A stretch of DNA of 64,000 nucleotides from Neobacillus rhizosphaerae (GTDB taxonomy: Bacteria > Bacillota > Bacilli > Bacillales > Cytobacillaceae). Positions 37,147 through 46,921 of this stretch are shown here, piece after piece; position 1 is the stretch's first letter; the number at the start of each line of letters is the position of its first letter. The stretch spans positions 124,001 to 188,000 of the forward strand of contig NZ_CALBWS010000003.1 of the NCBI RefSeq assembly GCF_937468385.1. The letters are read 5' to 3'. The notes beneath the pieces are model-generated. The model did no database searches. It was not told the origin of the DNA and saw nothing but the letters and a program-made list of their open reading frames with translations. Position numbers and translations under genes: made by a program.

Positions 37147-38325
37147 TTATTTTTTTAGAATAGTGACAGCTGCGACGGCATTTTCCAGTCCAAACATACC
37201 ACCTGCATTTTGCGCTAATGCCATCTTTACATTTTGAACTTGAGTAAAACCAGCTGTACCTCGAATTTGATTTACCAACTCACAAATCTGACCAAGTCCA
37301 GTCGCACCAACTGGATGACCTTTTGCTTCAAGCCCTCCACTCGGATTAACGGGTTTTAGACCATTAATATGTGTAATCTTTTCTTCTATTAATTTTCCAG
37401 CCTCACCAAATTTACATAGACCCAGCTCTTCGTAAGCCATCAATTCCGCTGATGCAGCTGCATCATGAACCTCAAAAACATCAATCTCTTCTGGCCCAAC
37501 ACTTGCGGTTTGATATGCAGCTCTACTGGTTTCTTCTATTACATTCGGTTCCCCTATGGAATGTTCTTTTCCTGAAAGGATAACAGATGCAGCGACATAA
37601 ATCGGTTTATTTGTTAATTTTTTTGCATAGTTTGCAGAACATAGAACAACTGCGGCTGCACCATCACTGATTGGAGAACACATATATCTGGTAAAGGGTT
37701 CAGCGACTACCCGGTCAAGAAGTACTTCTTCAATCGTTATTGGCTTGGATCTTTGAGCAAAAGGATTTTTACTTCCATTTGTGTGGTTTTTAGAAGCCAC
37801 CATCGCTAAGTGATTTTTAGTGACACCCGATCGATTCATATATTCTCTAGCTTTCTTGGCATAGACATCCATAAAAATACTATGAGACCTGTTCGAAGCA
37901 TCTATTGCATCCTTTATCTCTTCAACATCTACTCCACCTTCAAAAGCTTTAATCGTGACTGTTCGGTCTTCATGTGTCATTTTTTCAACACCGAGAACTA
38001 ATACACAATCATACATGCCTGCTTTTATAGCAACTGATGCTAGATGCAGTGCAGAGGAGGAACTTGCACAAGCATTCTCAATGTTAAAAATAGGTATACC
38101 ACCCATACCAACAGAACGGAGGACGACTTGACCTCTAATCGATTCCTGACCAGTTACCACTCCAGCTACCGCATTCCCAACGTATGCTGCTTGGATTGCT
38201 TCCCTTGGGATTCCAGCATCATCTAGAGCCTTTATGATCGCTTCACTACCGAGCTGTTTAAGACCTTTATTAAGAAACTTACCAAATTGTGTCATACCGA
38301 TACCACAAATTACAACATCATTCAT
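37147..38325 (-). CDS. Thiolase-family protein (SCP-x-like)
   Basis: 392 residues. The nucleophile is in NIENACASSSSALHLASVAI and the acid-base histidine in GGLEAKGHPVGATGLGQ. The usual C-terminal cysteine motif is replaced by ALAQNAGGMFGLENAVA, as in the sterol-carrier-protein-x/acetyl-CoA acetyltransferase-like branch, which cleaves branched or bulky 3-ketoacyl-CoAs. GGAGGAG lies upstream of the ATG. It follows the P450 and ferredoxin in one operon, suggesting side-chain shortening of a cyclic or branched acid. Confidence 0.88.
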   Translation of the reverse strand: MNDVVICGIGMTQFGKFLNKGLKQLGSEAIIKALDDAGIPREAIQAAYVGNAVAGVVTGQESIRGQVVLRSVGMGGIPIFNIENACASSSSALHLASVAIKAGMYDCVLVLGVEKMTHEDRTVTIKAFEGGVDVEEIKDAIDASNRSHSIFMDVYAKKAREYMNRSGVTKNHLAMVASKNHTNGSKNPFAQRSKPITIEEVLLDRVVAEPFTRYMCSPISDGAAAVVLCSANYAKKLTNKPIYVAASVILSGKEHSIGEPNVIEETSRAAYQTASVGPEEIDVFEVHDAAASAELMAYEELGLCKFGEAGKLIEEKITHINGLKPVNPSGGLEAKGHPVGATGLGQICELVNQIRGTAGFTQVQNVKMALAQNAGGMFGLENAVAAVTILKK

Positions 38326-38352
38326 ACTATGGTTTTCTCCTCCAAAAAATTA

Positions 38353-38556
38353 TTATTCATCCTTTACAATCGTGATGGCGTTTATCGGACAACTATCAGC
38401 TGCTTCTTGAATTTTATTACTATCATTTCCATCTACATTCACGACTGTTGATTTTCCCTCTGAATCTAATGTAAATGTCTGTGCCGCATAATAAATACAT
38501 GTTGTCGACCCTATGCACTTATTTTTGTCCACATATACCCTAATTCTATTGCCCAT
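38353..38556 (-). CDS. Small ferredoxin of the cytochrome P450 partner type
   Basis: 67 residues from the ATG at 38556 (an in-frame TTG two codons earlier is also possible). Cysteines occur as CIGSTTC and, near the C-terminus, CPINAI: the three-cysteine pattern of 3Fe-4S ferredoxins found beside bacterial P450s. It begins RIRVYVDKNKCIGSTTCIYY. It should deliver electrons to the P450 encoded 24 nt upstream. No ferredoxin reductase gene is present here. Confidence 0.9.
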   Translation of the reverse strand: MGNRIRVYVDKNKCIGSTTCIYYAAQTFTLDSEGKSTVVNVDGNDSNKIQEAADSCPINAITIVKDE

Positions 38557-38580
38557 GCTCAATCCATCCCTCTCGGAAAA

Positions 38581-39786
38581 TTAGTCGAAAATTACCGGTA
38601 ACTGCTTTAATGCTCGGCTGATAATGTTTGGTTGCCACTCCAAGTCTGTCCTTTCTAATTGAATATTTTTAAGATGCTTTAAAACTTGATTTATCGCTAT
38701 CGTTGATTCGAGTCTGGCTAAAGGAGCTCCTAAGCAATAGTGAATTCCCTTGCCAAATCCGAGGTGATGATTGGACTGTCTTGTTATATCTAATTTATCC
38801 GGATATTCAAATACTTCGGGATCACGATTTGCTATGTTTTGCATTAATAGAACACGTTGGCCCTTTTTAATTTCTTTGTCAGCTATTTCAACATCTTCCT
38901 TGGCTATTCTCATAATTGCTTTACTGGGGCCTTCATAACGAATTAATTCTTCAATCGCTGAATGAATTAGTGATGGGTTTGCTCTTAATTTTTCTAGCTG
39001 GGCAGGATTTTTTAGAAGTGAATATAAACCGTTTGCAATTAAATTAGTTGTTGTTTCATGTCCGCCAAATATAAGCAAAGTGCATGTAGAGATCACCTCA
39101 CCCATAGAAAGGACATCACCTTTTTCTTTTGCAGTTACAAGCGCTGTAATCAAATCATTTTGTGGATTTTTATGACGAGCCTGAATCACATCTTCTAAAT
39201 AATAAACCATTTGCTGCAAGCCATTTTTTGCCCGTTCATGTCTATTGGTTTCTTTTACCGCTCCAAAAACAAGCAACAACAAATCGTCAGACCATTGCTT
39301 TAATAAATCTCTGTCTTCATCAGGTAACCCAAGCATTTTAGAGATGACCAAAATGGGTAGTAGAAAGGCATAATCACTGATAACATCCATTTTTCCCTTA
39401 CTTTGTACGTGATGCAACAAATAATCAGTAATTTCGTGCATAAACGGGCGCATTTCTTCGACTGCTTTTGGTGTAAATGCTTTGTTTACCAACATCCGAA
39501 TTCTGGTATGATTAGGTGGATCATTAAACACCATCCATTTTGAAAGAATCTCATACGTAGAAGCCATGTCCAGCACCATCTGTTCCGGCATATTTTTTGA
39601 AGGTCTAATCCGTTCAGCGGTAAAACGGTTATCGATTAGTATTTTGCTAATATCATGATATCGTGTAAAAACCCAACCATTCCATCGTTCATTCCAATAT
39701 ATTGGATCTTCTTTACGTAATTGATGAAAATATGGATATGGATTATTAACAACTTCTTTATCTAGTAAATCTTCTATTAATGGCAT
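38581..39786 (-). CDS. Cytochrome P450
   Basis: 401 residues, soluble bacterial type. The I-helix oxygen-binding motif is IFGGHETTTNLI, the K-helix ExxR lies in AIEELIRYEGP, and the haem loop is HLGFGKGIHYCLGAPLARLE with the thiolate cysteine. It should hydroxylate the cluster's acyl or ring substrate using electrons from the adjacent ferredoxin. AGGAGG precedes the ATG. The substrate cannot be read from sequence; the CoA ligase and thiolase suggest a carboxylic acid. Confidence 0.95.
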   Translation of the reverse strand: MPLIEDLLDKEVVNNPYPYFHQLRKEDPIYWNERWNGWVFTRYHDISKILIDNRFTAERIRPSKNMPEQMVLDMASTYEILSKWMVFNDPPNHTRIRMLVNKAFTPKAVEEMRPFMHEITDYLLHHVQSKGKMDVISDYAFLLPILVISKMLGLPDEDRDLLKQWSDDLLLLVFGAVKETNRHERAKNGLQQMVYYLEDVIQARHKNPQNDLITALVTAKEKGDVLSMGEVISTCTLLIFGGHETTTNLIANGLYSLLKNPAQLEKLRANPSLIHSAIEELIRYEGPSKAIMRIAKEDVEIADKEIKKGQRVLLMQNIANRDPEVFEYPDKLDITRQSNHHLGFGKGIHYCLGAPLARLESTIAINQVLKHLKNIQLERTDLEWQPNIISRALKQLPVIFD

Positions 39787-39901
39787 TTGATAATTCCTCC
39801 TGAATTAATAAGAATGTTCCCAAGTTGAAAATTACTTTGCTATTCTGCTAATTTTAAAAAGAAAAATTTCCTTATTTATGCTTGTTGACATGCTGATGAA
39901 A

Positions 39902-41860
39902 TTATCGCTTATTGTCCACTGCTATTGGACTTTTCTTAAATCTAGCTTCATCTGGTTTAAGAAATTCTACAATGCCATCTTTTTTAAATAACTCTGCCAT
40001 TTTCTTACTAAAATCAGTATTATTTTTTAAGTGTTCAAACACCTGATTTGGTGTCAAAGAAGTTCCCTCTATTTTTATTAGCTCACGATCCAACAATTTT
40101 GATGGTATGCTTTCCATAAACTTATGGAATATTTTACCTGCATTTTCTTCGTCGTCAAGTACTCCCCAAAAATCAACCAGACTCTGTTTTAAAACTTTTC
40201 CAGCAGGATTTGCCGGTAGTTCCTTAGCAAAAACGACATATTCTGGTACTTCATAATAGGTCACAAGTTTGCTGCAATAGTCCCTTATTTCTTGTGGAGT
40301 ACTAGTTTGACCAGGTTTAAGCACAATTACTGCTTTGACTCTCTCAGCAAAAAGTTGATCGGGTACACCGACTACTGCCGCTCTTAAAACTTTATCATTT
40401 AGATATAATTGATTTTCCACTCCGATACAATAAACGTTCTGTCCGCCTCTTACAATCATGTCTTTCTTACGATCAAGCAGCCAAAGGTAGCCTTCTTCAT
40501 CAATTTTTGCCCAATCGCCGGAAAGCACATATCCATCCTTACGAAAAGTTTCGTTCGTCTTTTCTTTATCTTCCCAATATCCGGCATTCGTTTGCTGTCC
40601 TTTATAAGCTACTTCGCCAATTTGATCACGTTCGGTAAGTTCATTCCCTTCTTCATCAAAAACAGTAATTTCAGTACAAGCAGTAGCTAATCCACAGGAA
40701 GTAATCTTTCTAATTGTATCTTCCGTTGGCAATCCGAAGCCTGTTGCAGTACTTTCTGAAACGGAGCCAGCATTTACTGCCGCAATAAGTGAAAATTCTT
40801 TCATAAGCTGATTGATAAAACTTTCAGAAGATGCGTGTCCTCCAAATACTAGTTTCGTTAATGAAGAACAATCATGTTTTTTAAATTCAGGATGATTCAT
40901 GATAAATGTGAGCATGATTGGTGCTGCTACTGCAAATGTAGCTTTTTCTTTTTCGATTAATTTAATCGCATCTAACGGAGAAAACGCTTCCATTATAACG
41001 CATTTTGCCCCAACCAATAGCGCAGGCATAATATCACAATAAACAGCTGTATTATGGTACAAAGGAGGCATACAGATATTTACATCTACAGACGATAACC
41101 CATAAACCATATCTTGTATTGTTTGAGCACAAGCTAAAGCATTCGAGTGTAATGTCATCGTTCCCTTTGGGCTTCCAGTTGTACCAGAAGTAAAGGAAAT
41201 TGCACACAAGTCCCATTCATCTACTTCTTCCGAAACATTTTCTATTTGATTTTCATATTTTAATAGGTCTGAAAATGGCACACATTTTTCCGATACCTTT
41301 TGGTTACCAGTAACAAAAATTTCTTCTACATGTTGTAATTTATCTCTGATTTCTTTTACTTTTTCCCACATGTGAGGTGAAACCACTAAGATTTTAGATC
41401 TTACTTTATTTACTTGTGTAGCAATACCTTCAGAAGCCAGACCTAAATTAATTGGTACAGCTATTCCACCCAATTTTATTGCACCGAAAAAACTAAAAAT
41501 ATATTCTGGACTTCCTCCGGTAATGATGGCTAAACGATCGCCTTTCTTAAAATCGTATTTGTATCTTAATGAATGAGCTACACTATTTACTTTAAGACCT
41601 ACTTCTTTCCACGTCATCCGAATTCCTGTTGGATGAAAAACATATGCTTCTTTATCTGGAAAATCTTTTATATTTTTTTCAAGAACCTCCGTAATACTAT
41701 TTGGTCTGTCTTTATAGGCATATATCTCAGCGCCTTCCCATTGAATCCCCCTGTTGAAGGGAGCCTTTACCTTTTCAACTTTCTCATTGAGTACCGGATA
41801 CTGATCTCTCCATGATTTTGCCATTCCTTTTACAACACCATTCACTTTCCATGCGGGCAT
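39902..41860 (-). CDS. Acyl-CoA ligase (AMP-forming)
   Basis: 652 residues. The phosphate-binding motif is ISFTSGTTGSPKGTMTLHSN, the middle motif LSGDWAKIDEEGYLWLLDRK, and the C-terminal hinge and lysine lie in DMIVRGGQNVY and NPAGKVLKQSL. It activates a carboxylic acid with ATP and CoA. The extra 70 residues at the C-terminus (RELIKIEGTSLTPNQVFEHL ...) are longer than typical members. AAGGAG precedes the ATG. It is the first gene of the cluster; 115 nt separate it from the P450. Confidence 0.92.
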   Translation of the reverse strand: MPAWKVNGVVKGMAKSWRDQYPVLNEKVEKVKAPFNRGIQWEGAEIYAYKDRPNSITEVLEKNIKDFPDKEAYVFHPTGIRMTWKEVGLKVNSVAHSLRYKYDFKKGDRLAIITGGSPEYIFSFFGAIKLGGIAVPINLGLASEGIATQVNKVRSKILVVSPHMWEKVKEIRDKLQHVEEIFVTGNQKVSEKCVPFSDLLKYENQIENVSEEVDEWDLCAISFTSGTTGSPKGTMTLHSNALACAQTIQDMVYGLSSVDVNICMPPLYHNTAVYCDIMPALLVGAKCVIMEAFSPLDAIKLIEKEKATFAVAAPIMLTFIMNHPEFKKHDCSSLTKLVFGGHASSESFINQLMKEFSLIAAVNAGSVSESTATGFGLPTEDTIRKITSCGLATACTEITVFDEEGNELTERDQIGEVAYKGQQTNAGYWEDKEKTNETFRKDGYVLSGDWAKIDEEGYLWLLDRKKDMIVRGGQNVYCIGVENQLYLNDKVLRAAVVGVPDQLFAERVKAVIVLKPGQTSTPQEIRDYCSKLVTYYEVPEYVVFAKELPANPAGKVLKQSLVDFWGVLDDEENAGKIFHKFMESIPSKLLDRELIKIEGTSLTPNQVFEHLKNNTDFSKKMAELFKKDGIVEFLKPDEARFKKSPIAVDNKR

Positions 41861-42309
41861 AATATCAAGCTCCTTCTAAATAAATTTAAAATTCACAACC
41901 TGAAATAGTCCTATCAGGACAAAAAAATTTAAAAAGAGATAATGCCCCTTTTAAATTTTCTAACAGCTATAGATGATATTCTTTTACCGAAAAAATGGTT
42001 GAATATAAATAATAGACTACCAGTTATATAAATCCGGTTACTTTAGAGGATGTTTTGTAACAGTGCTATATTTTTTTGGAGAACACGCTCATGCGTTTTT
42101 CTAAATCAGGTAGTAGACAAATGATTAATTACTCTTATGCTTCATGAGGTTTGTTAAAATGAAGGGTAACGTTGTATTCTAATTTTTTGATGGTAGATCA
42201 AGGAATCCAGCTAAAGCCGTTCGTTTTTACTTATCCCAATAATTCAGGGGTTTTGAGAAATAAAAATTAACGCGAAATAACTCTATTTAGATAGTGAATA
42301 CAATAAAAA
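41861..42309. other. Untranslated stretch between the operator region and the acyl-CoA ligase
   Basis: About 450 nt with no credible gene. It would be the leader if the promoter at 42310 is used. A nearer promoter may exist in the AT-rich sequence, but I found none that is convincing. Confidence 0.4.
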
Positions 42310-42338
42310 TAATAACTCATGAGTAACTTTTTTGTCAA
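42310..42338 (-). promoter_or_regulatory. Putative promoter of the P450 cluster with palindromic operator
   Basis: On the minus strand TTGACA (42333-42338) and TTATTA (42310-42315) are 17 nt apart, and the spacer contains the perfect palindrome ACTCATGAGT (42315-42324). This is the placement expected for a TetR repressor site. Confidence 0.5.
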
Positions 42339-42511
42339 CCTATTATTCAGAATATTAACAATAATTAATTTTCATTTCATTCTGTTTATCTATGATGGAT
42401 TTAAATAAATTAATAGCTATTAATCGGATATAAAAATAAGGGGTTTTTTATTTATCTTTCTAAAAAAGGGGTTAAAGATAGAGTAGTTGAAGGCAAAAAT
42501 ATTTAACATAT

Positions 42512-42538
42512 AAAAAAGAAAAAACGCCTAACGGCGCT
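42512..42538 (-). terminator. Terminator of the SEC-C protein gene
   Basis: CGCC-GTTA-GGCG with a long T run on the minus strand, 65 nt past the stop. Confidence 0.7.
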
Positions 42539-42602
42539 TAAAACTGCATTTCCAACTTCCTTTACTCATGGTGGTAAAGGATCAGTAGATTTTCACATCC
42601 AT

Positions 42603-43766
42603 TTATTTTCCGCAGCACTTTTTATATTTTTTGCCGCTTCCACAGGGGCATGGATCATTTCGGCCTACTTTATTTTCCTTTTGAAAAGGAACGTTTTGAA
42701 GTAAATTCCCCTGCTTACTTTCGTTTCTAAAATCCATTTCCCTTTCCATTGCTGCTAGTCTCCACTCCTCTAGCTCAGGGTGACCCTCGCCTAAAATGGA
42801 ATAAAATCCATAAACTGTCTGTTCAATATCAACAAGAGTTGAGAAATACTCCTTTTTCATATGGTCGCTAATTTCGGGAAGTGCCTCTTTAGATAGCTGA
42901 TGACAGAGTGCTTCGACAAGTAAATCTTGGTCACTCAACTCTTCTGTACATTGATAGGTCTCTCTTAAAACCTGAACAGCGAGCTCTGTTTTAATATTTT
43001 CAACAATGGAGCTTGCAAAAATAATCGAATCCTCCCTCTGTAAATAAGGTGCTACCGCCTTAACCACCTCATCCGTTTGAAAACGAATTAACGCATTAGA
43101 GACTTCTTCTAACAAGATATCGTCATCACGTACTAACAAGCTTGCAAGAAATGGGATTTGCTTTTTAAGTTTTAGCAGTCCAATCATATAAACTGTTAAA
43201 ATACCCTCAAAAGAAAACCATTGTTCGTTTAATTCCGCTTGAATAATCAAGTCTATTTCATCTTCTGTGACCCAGCCATGTTGAGCAATGCATGCTGCCA
43301 GTTTTTTCGCTTTTATGTATACGTCATGCTGGTAAGAGTCAGCACGTTCAAGGGCATTTAATATTGCAGCGTATTCTGAGCATATTACTTCTTCCGTCCC
43401 ATTTATTAAAAACTCATAGAACGACCACATTTCCTTCCTAATATATCTTTCCAGTGGCTCCCTATATTTTAGAGCAAGTTCTGGATCAATATGGTCTAAC
43501 AATTTCACTGCTAAATGCATTTTGGACTTATCCATCATTGGGATATTTTCGATTAGAACCTTGACTGCCTCTTCATTTATCGTTTGATTATCTACATAGA
43601 TTAGAATGGAAGTTTGCTTCTCTTTGTTTTTAAAAGCTTCCTTTAATAATTCTATCGTCCATTCTTCCGGTACGTTTGGAAAATCGTGTAGTGCATGAAG
43701 TACAGTTTCTTGAATTAAAGGATCATTGCTAGTTAAGTACGGTTTTATTTTTCCTAAAAATGTCAT
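42603..43766 (-). CDS. Helical-repeat protein with C-terminal SEC-C zinc motif
   Basis: 387 residues from the ATG at 43766, placed by AAAGGA; the open frame extends to 43805. Most of the protein is a series of helical hairpins resembling HEAT-type repeats ([40 protein letters not shown]). The final residues, [20 protein letters not shown], are a SEC-C zinc-binding motif as at the end of SecA. The role is unknown; SEC-C proteins often bind other proteins. Single-gene unit. Confidence 0.88.
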   Translation of the reverse strand: MTFLGKIKPYLTSNDPLIQETVLHALHDFPNVPEEWTIELLKEAFKNKEKQTSILIYVDNQTINEEAVKVLIENIPMMDKSKMHLAVKLLDHIDPELALKYREPLERYIRKEMWSFYEFLINGTEEVICSEYAAILNALERADSYQHDVYIKAKKLAACIAQHGWVTEDEIDLIIQAELNEQWFSFEGILTVYMIGLLKLKKQIPFLASLLVRDDDILLEEVSNALIRFQTDEVVKAVAPYLQREDSIIFASSIVENIKTELAVQVLRETYQCTEELSDQDLLVEALCHQLSKEALPEISDHMKKEYFSTLVDIEQTVYGFYSILGEGHPELEEWRLAAMEREMDFRNESKQGNLLQNVPFQKENKVGRNDPCPCGSGKKYKKCCGK

Positions 43767-43975
43767 TGTGTAAGTCCTTTCCATCTTCTTTTTGTTCAAC
43801 CTCAATTTTCATTATAGTTGTTGTAATCACTTTCACCAAAATTAATTGTACTCAAAATTATAAACTAGAGCACTTTCAAAATATATAAGAGGAAGGAAAT
43901 AATAATACCGTTTCGATATTTCCTACCCCCCCTTTAATATAGGAAGTTCTTGTCTTTCTAATTCTTAAAAGAAAG

Positions 43976-44006
43976 TAAAAGGCTGTCGAGAACATCTCGA
44001 CAGCCT
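43976..44006 (-). terminator. Terminator after the gene at 44080-44403
   Basis: A perfect 12-bp stem AGGCTGTCGAGA / TCTCGACAGCCT with a 3-nt loop, followed by TTTT on the minus strand. Confidence 0.85.
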
Positions 44007-44079
44007 GATGAGCCTATTCAGGTCGCATAATAAATACAAACAGATCCTCCCGCACCTCCTCAGAAGGTTGAATGGAGTT

Positions 44080-44403
44080 TTAGCATAATTTCGGCCACAT
44101 TCTAGTGCTATCAGCAATTGAAGTATGTTCGATGATTGAGTAAGCAGCATTCGTAATCGCTTGTGCCAACGTATCGCCAGTTGCACAAATGTCATTAATG
44201 CAAACCTTGGAAACCCCTTTTATTGTATAAGTGAATCCTAACTCTTCTAATCTTTCAACGATTCGCATGGCATGATCAAGGTTTTGCTCGGGCTGAAACT
44301 CCGAATCATGGATGAAAATTCCCTTTTCATAATCATACCATCTATCCCATCTATTTAATTTCCAACCTAATATTCTACGTGCTATTGCGTCTATTTTTAA
44401 CAA
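44080..44403 (-). CDS. BC1872-like protein (phage ABA-sandwich type)
   Basis: 107 residues with KIDAIARRILGWKLNRWDRW at the N-terminus, a middle NLDHAMRIVERLEELGF and an exit GDTLAQAITNAAYSIIE. This arrangement resembles small Bacillus proteins annotated as BC1872 family, with a phage-type ABA sandwich domain; the identification is from memory. Its role is unknown. No phage genes surround it. The upstream site is AGGAAG. Confidence 0.6.
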   Translation of the reverse strand: MLKIDAIARRILGWKLNRWDRWYDYEKGIFIHDSEFQPEQNLDHAMRIVERLEELGFTYTIKGVSKVCINDICATGDTLAQAITNAAYSIIEHTSIADSTRMWPKLC

Positions 44404-44632
44404 ATCCGCTTCCTCCCTTTGTTATATAACAATTAATTTAATTATTTTTAATTATATAACAGAAAGAAATTGATTTCCAGTATTTATTCAAAAATTTTGA
44501 AAACCATTTTTCTATTTTACACGCGTCATTCCAGCTTTCTGGTATGAATCACCTGTAATTAGTCAACAGTCCAATTATAAAGCGTTATCCTTAATGAAAA
44601 AGCAATACTGTGTTTTGATATAAGTTCCGCAG

Positions 44633-45508
44633 CTACCGTTTAGGACGGATCGCTATATTACCTGAAATTAGTAAACCAGCTACAACAAATACTGTTGCTG
44701 TAATATTAAACATAGTAATAGATTCATTTAATAAAATTACGGCTAATACGTATCCAAAAATTGGGGTCATAAATAACCAATTGTTAGCCCTTACCGTATC
44801 CTGTTTCAAAAGGTAAAACCAAAGCAACATCGAACCGATAGAAATAATGAACACTAACCAGATTAATGATACAAATAGATTAAAATCCAATATTAAAAAG
44901 TAATGATCTTTTTCGAGGATATAGGTTATAGGGATTAACACAACTCCACCAATTGACACTTGCCAAGTATTAATAACAATACTAGGTAGATTTAAATTTA
45001 CTTTATTAAAATAAACACTCCCAATTGCCATTGATACCATTCCTATTCCTAAAATAACCAATCCAAATAATTTTACCTCATTGCTTGTAAAAGATGGACA
45101 TGTGGCAATTACCAATCCCATACCTCCTACAATCATTCCGATCCATTCTTTTAATGAAACTTTTCGTTTTAACCAAATATTAGACAAGATAGCAACCACA
45201 AATGGATTTGTTGTAACAAATAAATTAAATAAGCCTGCCGATACATATTTCAATGCCCAAAAGGTTGCACCTAAATAAATTGTTGTATTTAATAACCCTA
45301 AGATAATTAGTGGCCGCCACTCCTGTGTCTTAGGCCAAGGATATTTTTTATGAAACAGGTAAACATACAGAAATAGCAACACTCCAGCAATCAGAAAGCG
45401 AGTAGTAGCCAATACCAAAGGGGTTGTAGAGTTTAATCCAAACTTTGTGGCTATCGCTGCAGATGACCATAAGAGTGTAAAAAATAAGCCCAATACTGTT
45501 TTCATCAT
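44633..45508 (-). CDS. EamA/DMT-superfamily transporter
   Basis: 291 residues from the paired ATGs at 45505-45508, behind AAGGAG. Ten hydrophobic helices form the duplicated EamA fold: the first half starts VLGLFFTLLWSSAAIATKFG and the second FGLVILGIGMVSMAIGSVYF, ending with FVVAGLLISGNIAIRPKR. Members export amino acids or other metabolites. The AraC-type gene upstream on the same strand is a likely regulator. Confidence 0.9.
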   Translation of the reverse strand: MMKTVLGLFFTLLWSSAAIATKFGLNSTTPLVLATTRFLIAGVLLFLYVYLFHKKYPWPKTQEWRPLIILGLLNTTIYLGATFWALKYVSAGLFNLFVTTNPFVVAILSNIWLKRKVSLKEWIGMIVGGMGLVIATCPSFTSNEVKLFGLVILGIGMVSMAIGSVYFNKVNLNLPSIVINTWQVSIGGVVLIPITYILEKDHYFLILDFNLFVSLIWLVFIISIGSMLLWFYLLKQDTVRANNWLFMTPIFGYVLAVILLNESITMFNITATVFVVAGLLISGNIAIRPKR

Positions 45509-45843
45509 TTTGCTCCTTAAATGGTTTATCAAAAAAAATAACCATGACTAAAACATAATCACAGTTATCAAGGGTATTGGACCTTCAACCAAGCAGATCC
45601 ATATTTAATTTTACATTCATGGGTATAAAGAATTTTGACTAAATATCAGAACCTTTTAACCAAATGTCATTTTTTAATGGGTTATTAATTGTTTGTTTAT
45701 TGGAACGACTTCTGAAGTCGCGTAAAAACGATAAAACATAAACCACACCAAATAAATAGTGTTACTAAAAATCATAATACAATGGCATCCATTGGCATCG
45801 TTTAACTTGATAATTTTAGACAAATTTTACAGATTTATCGAGG
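45509..45843. other. Intergenic gap, nothing recognised
   Basis: About 335 nt between the AraC regulator and the EamA transporter. No reading frame or clear terminator stands out; it may contain the transporter promoter. Confidence 0.4.
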
Positions 45844-46569
45844 TTATATTTCTAAAATCCTGGTTTCTTTTCGGAATTGGCTAGGAGTTATTCCCTCATA
45901 TTTTTGGAACAAACGAGTTAACGAGGATTGATGTTCTAATCCGACTTGGATTGCAATGTGTATAATAGGTAAATCTGTACTACGGAGCAATTCTTTTGCT
46001 TTATTCAAACGTACTTCCTGTATATATGTTGAAGGGGATGTTCCTGTTTCTTTCAGAAACCAATAGGAATAATATGAACGATTATAATGTTCAAGAGATG
46101 CTAATTTTTGTACGGTAATTTTCTCATTATAATGTTCATGGATATAACTGATTGATTTAGGTTGTTGATCTTGAAGTAAATAAAATGAAATATATGGATA
46201 TAGTTCCTTAAGCGCAGATTGATTTATAGGTTTATGGTCGATTTCATTTAGGATAAGATATCGAATACCTTTCCATTGATTATTTAATTTCCATGAATAT
46301 CCCCTATTATGTAACACACTTTTGGTAAGCATAGAATGAGGGATATCTAAAATCAAAAACTCATTACGTACAGATGAATGAAAAGTATGTAAACACTTGG
46401 GAGGGAGAAAAAATAATGTTTCATGATCCAGTCGAAGTTCCTGTGCTCCCGCAATTATTGACAGTTGCCCTTGAAGAGGTAAAATTAGCTGTGCATAACA
46501 ATGAGAATGAGTATCTTGAATTGCACTATAAGTTCTTCGTTCTGCCACAAGGTCATTGATCTTTTCCAT
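45844..46569 (-). CDS. AraC family regulator with N-terminal cupin
   Basis: 241 residues from the ATG at 46569, behind AGGAGGG; the frame is open to 46626 without a better start. Residues about 20-90 form a cupin sensor (SHCYAQLILPLQGQLSIIAG). The C-terminal hundred residues hold two helix-turn-helix units: ITVQKLASLEHYNRSYYSYW and IIHIAIQVGLEHQSSLTRLF with the AraC signature YEGITPSQFRKE. Probably an activator of the EamA transporter downstream; the ligand is unknown. Confidence 0.9.
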   Translation of the reverse strand: MEKINDLVAERRTYSAIQDTHSHCYAQLILPLQGQLSIIAGAQELRLDHETLFFLPPKCLHTFHSSVRNEFLILDIPHSMLTKSVLHNRGYSWKLNNQWKGIRYLILNEIDHKPINQSALKELYPYISFYLLQDQQPKSISYIHEHYNEKITVQKLASLEHYNRSYYSYWFLKETGTSPSTYIQEVRLNKAKELLRSTDLPIIHIAIQVGLEHQSSLTRLFQKYEGITPSQFRKETRILEI

Positions 46570-46921
46570 TTTACAATCCCTCCTACCTATTTTAATAAGA
46601 ATATAAATACAATATGTTCCCCACAATTTTACACTATCTTTGGATCAAATCATCCCTTATTAATACTTCTATTTTTATCCACTAAAATTCCTTCTTTTAA
46701 CTCAACAATCTGTCCTTATAATGAAAATAAGCACTGTTCCTTTTTTCAGGAAAGCGCCCGTTTGTGGAAGATCAAGAAAATGATAGTGATTGCTATTGTT
46801 CCTTATTGCTTGGAGAACTACCGCATCCGTTGATTTAGCAAAAGAGAATTTCTAATTAAGTATTTCTCCTCGTTTAATTCAAAACGAAAAAATTCATAAA
46901 CAACTTAATAATAATTTATAT
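46570..46921. other. Intergenic gap, nothing recognised
   Basis: About 350 nt of AT-rich DNA upstream of the AraC-type gene. No gene, strong hairpin or convincing operator was found. Confidence 0.4.

Noticed and set aside
44080..44403. Prophage
   Set aside because: A single BC1872-like gene without capsid, tail, lysis or integrase genes nearby.
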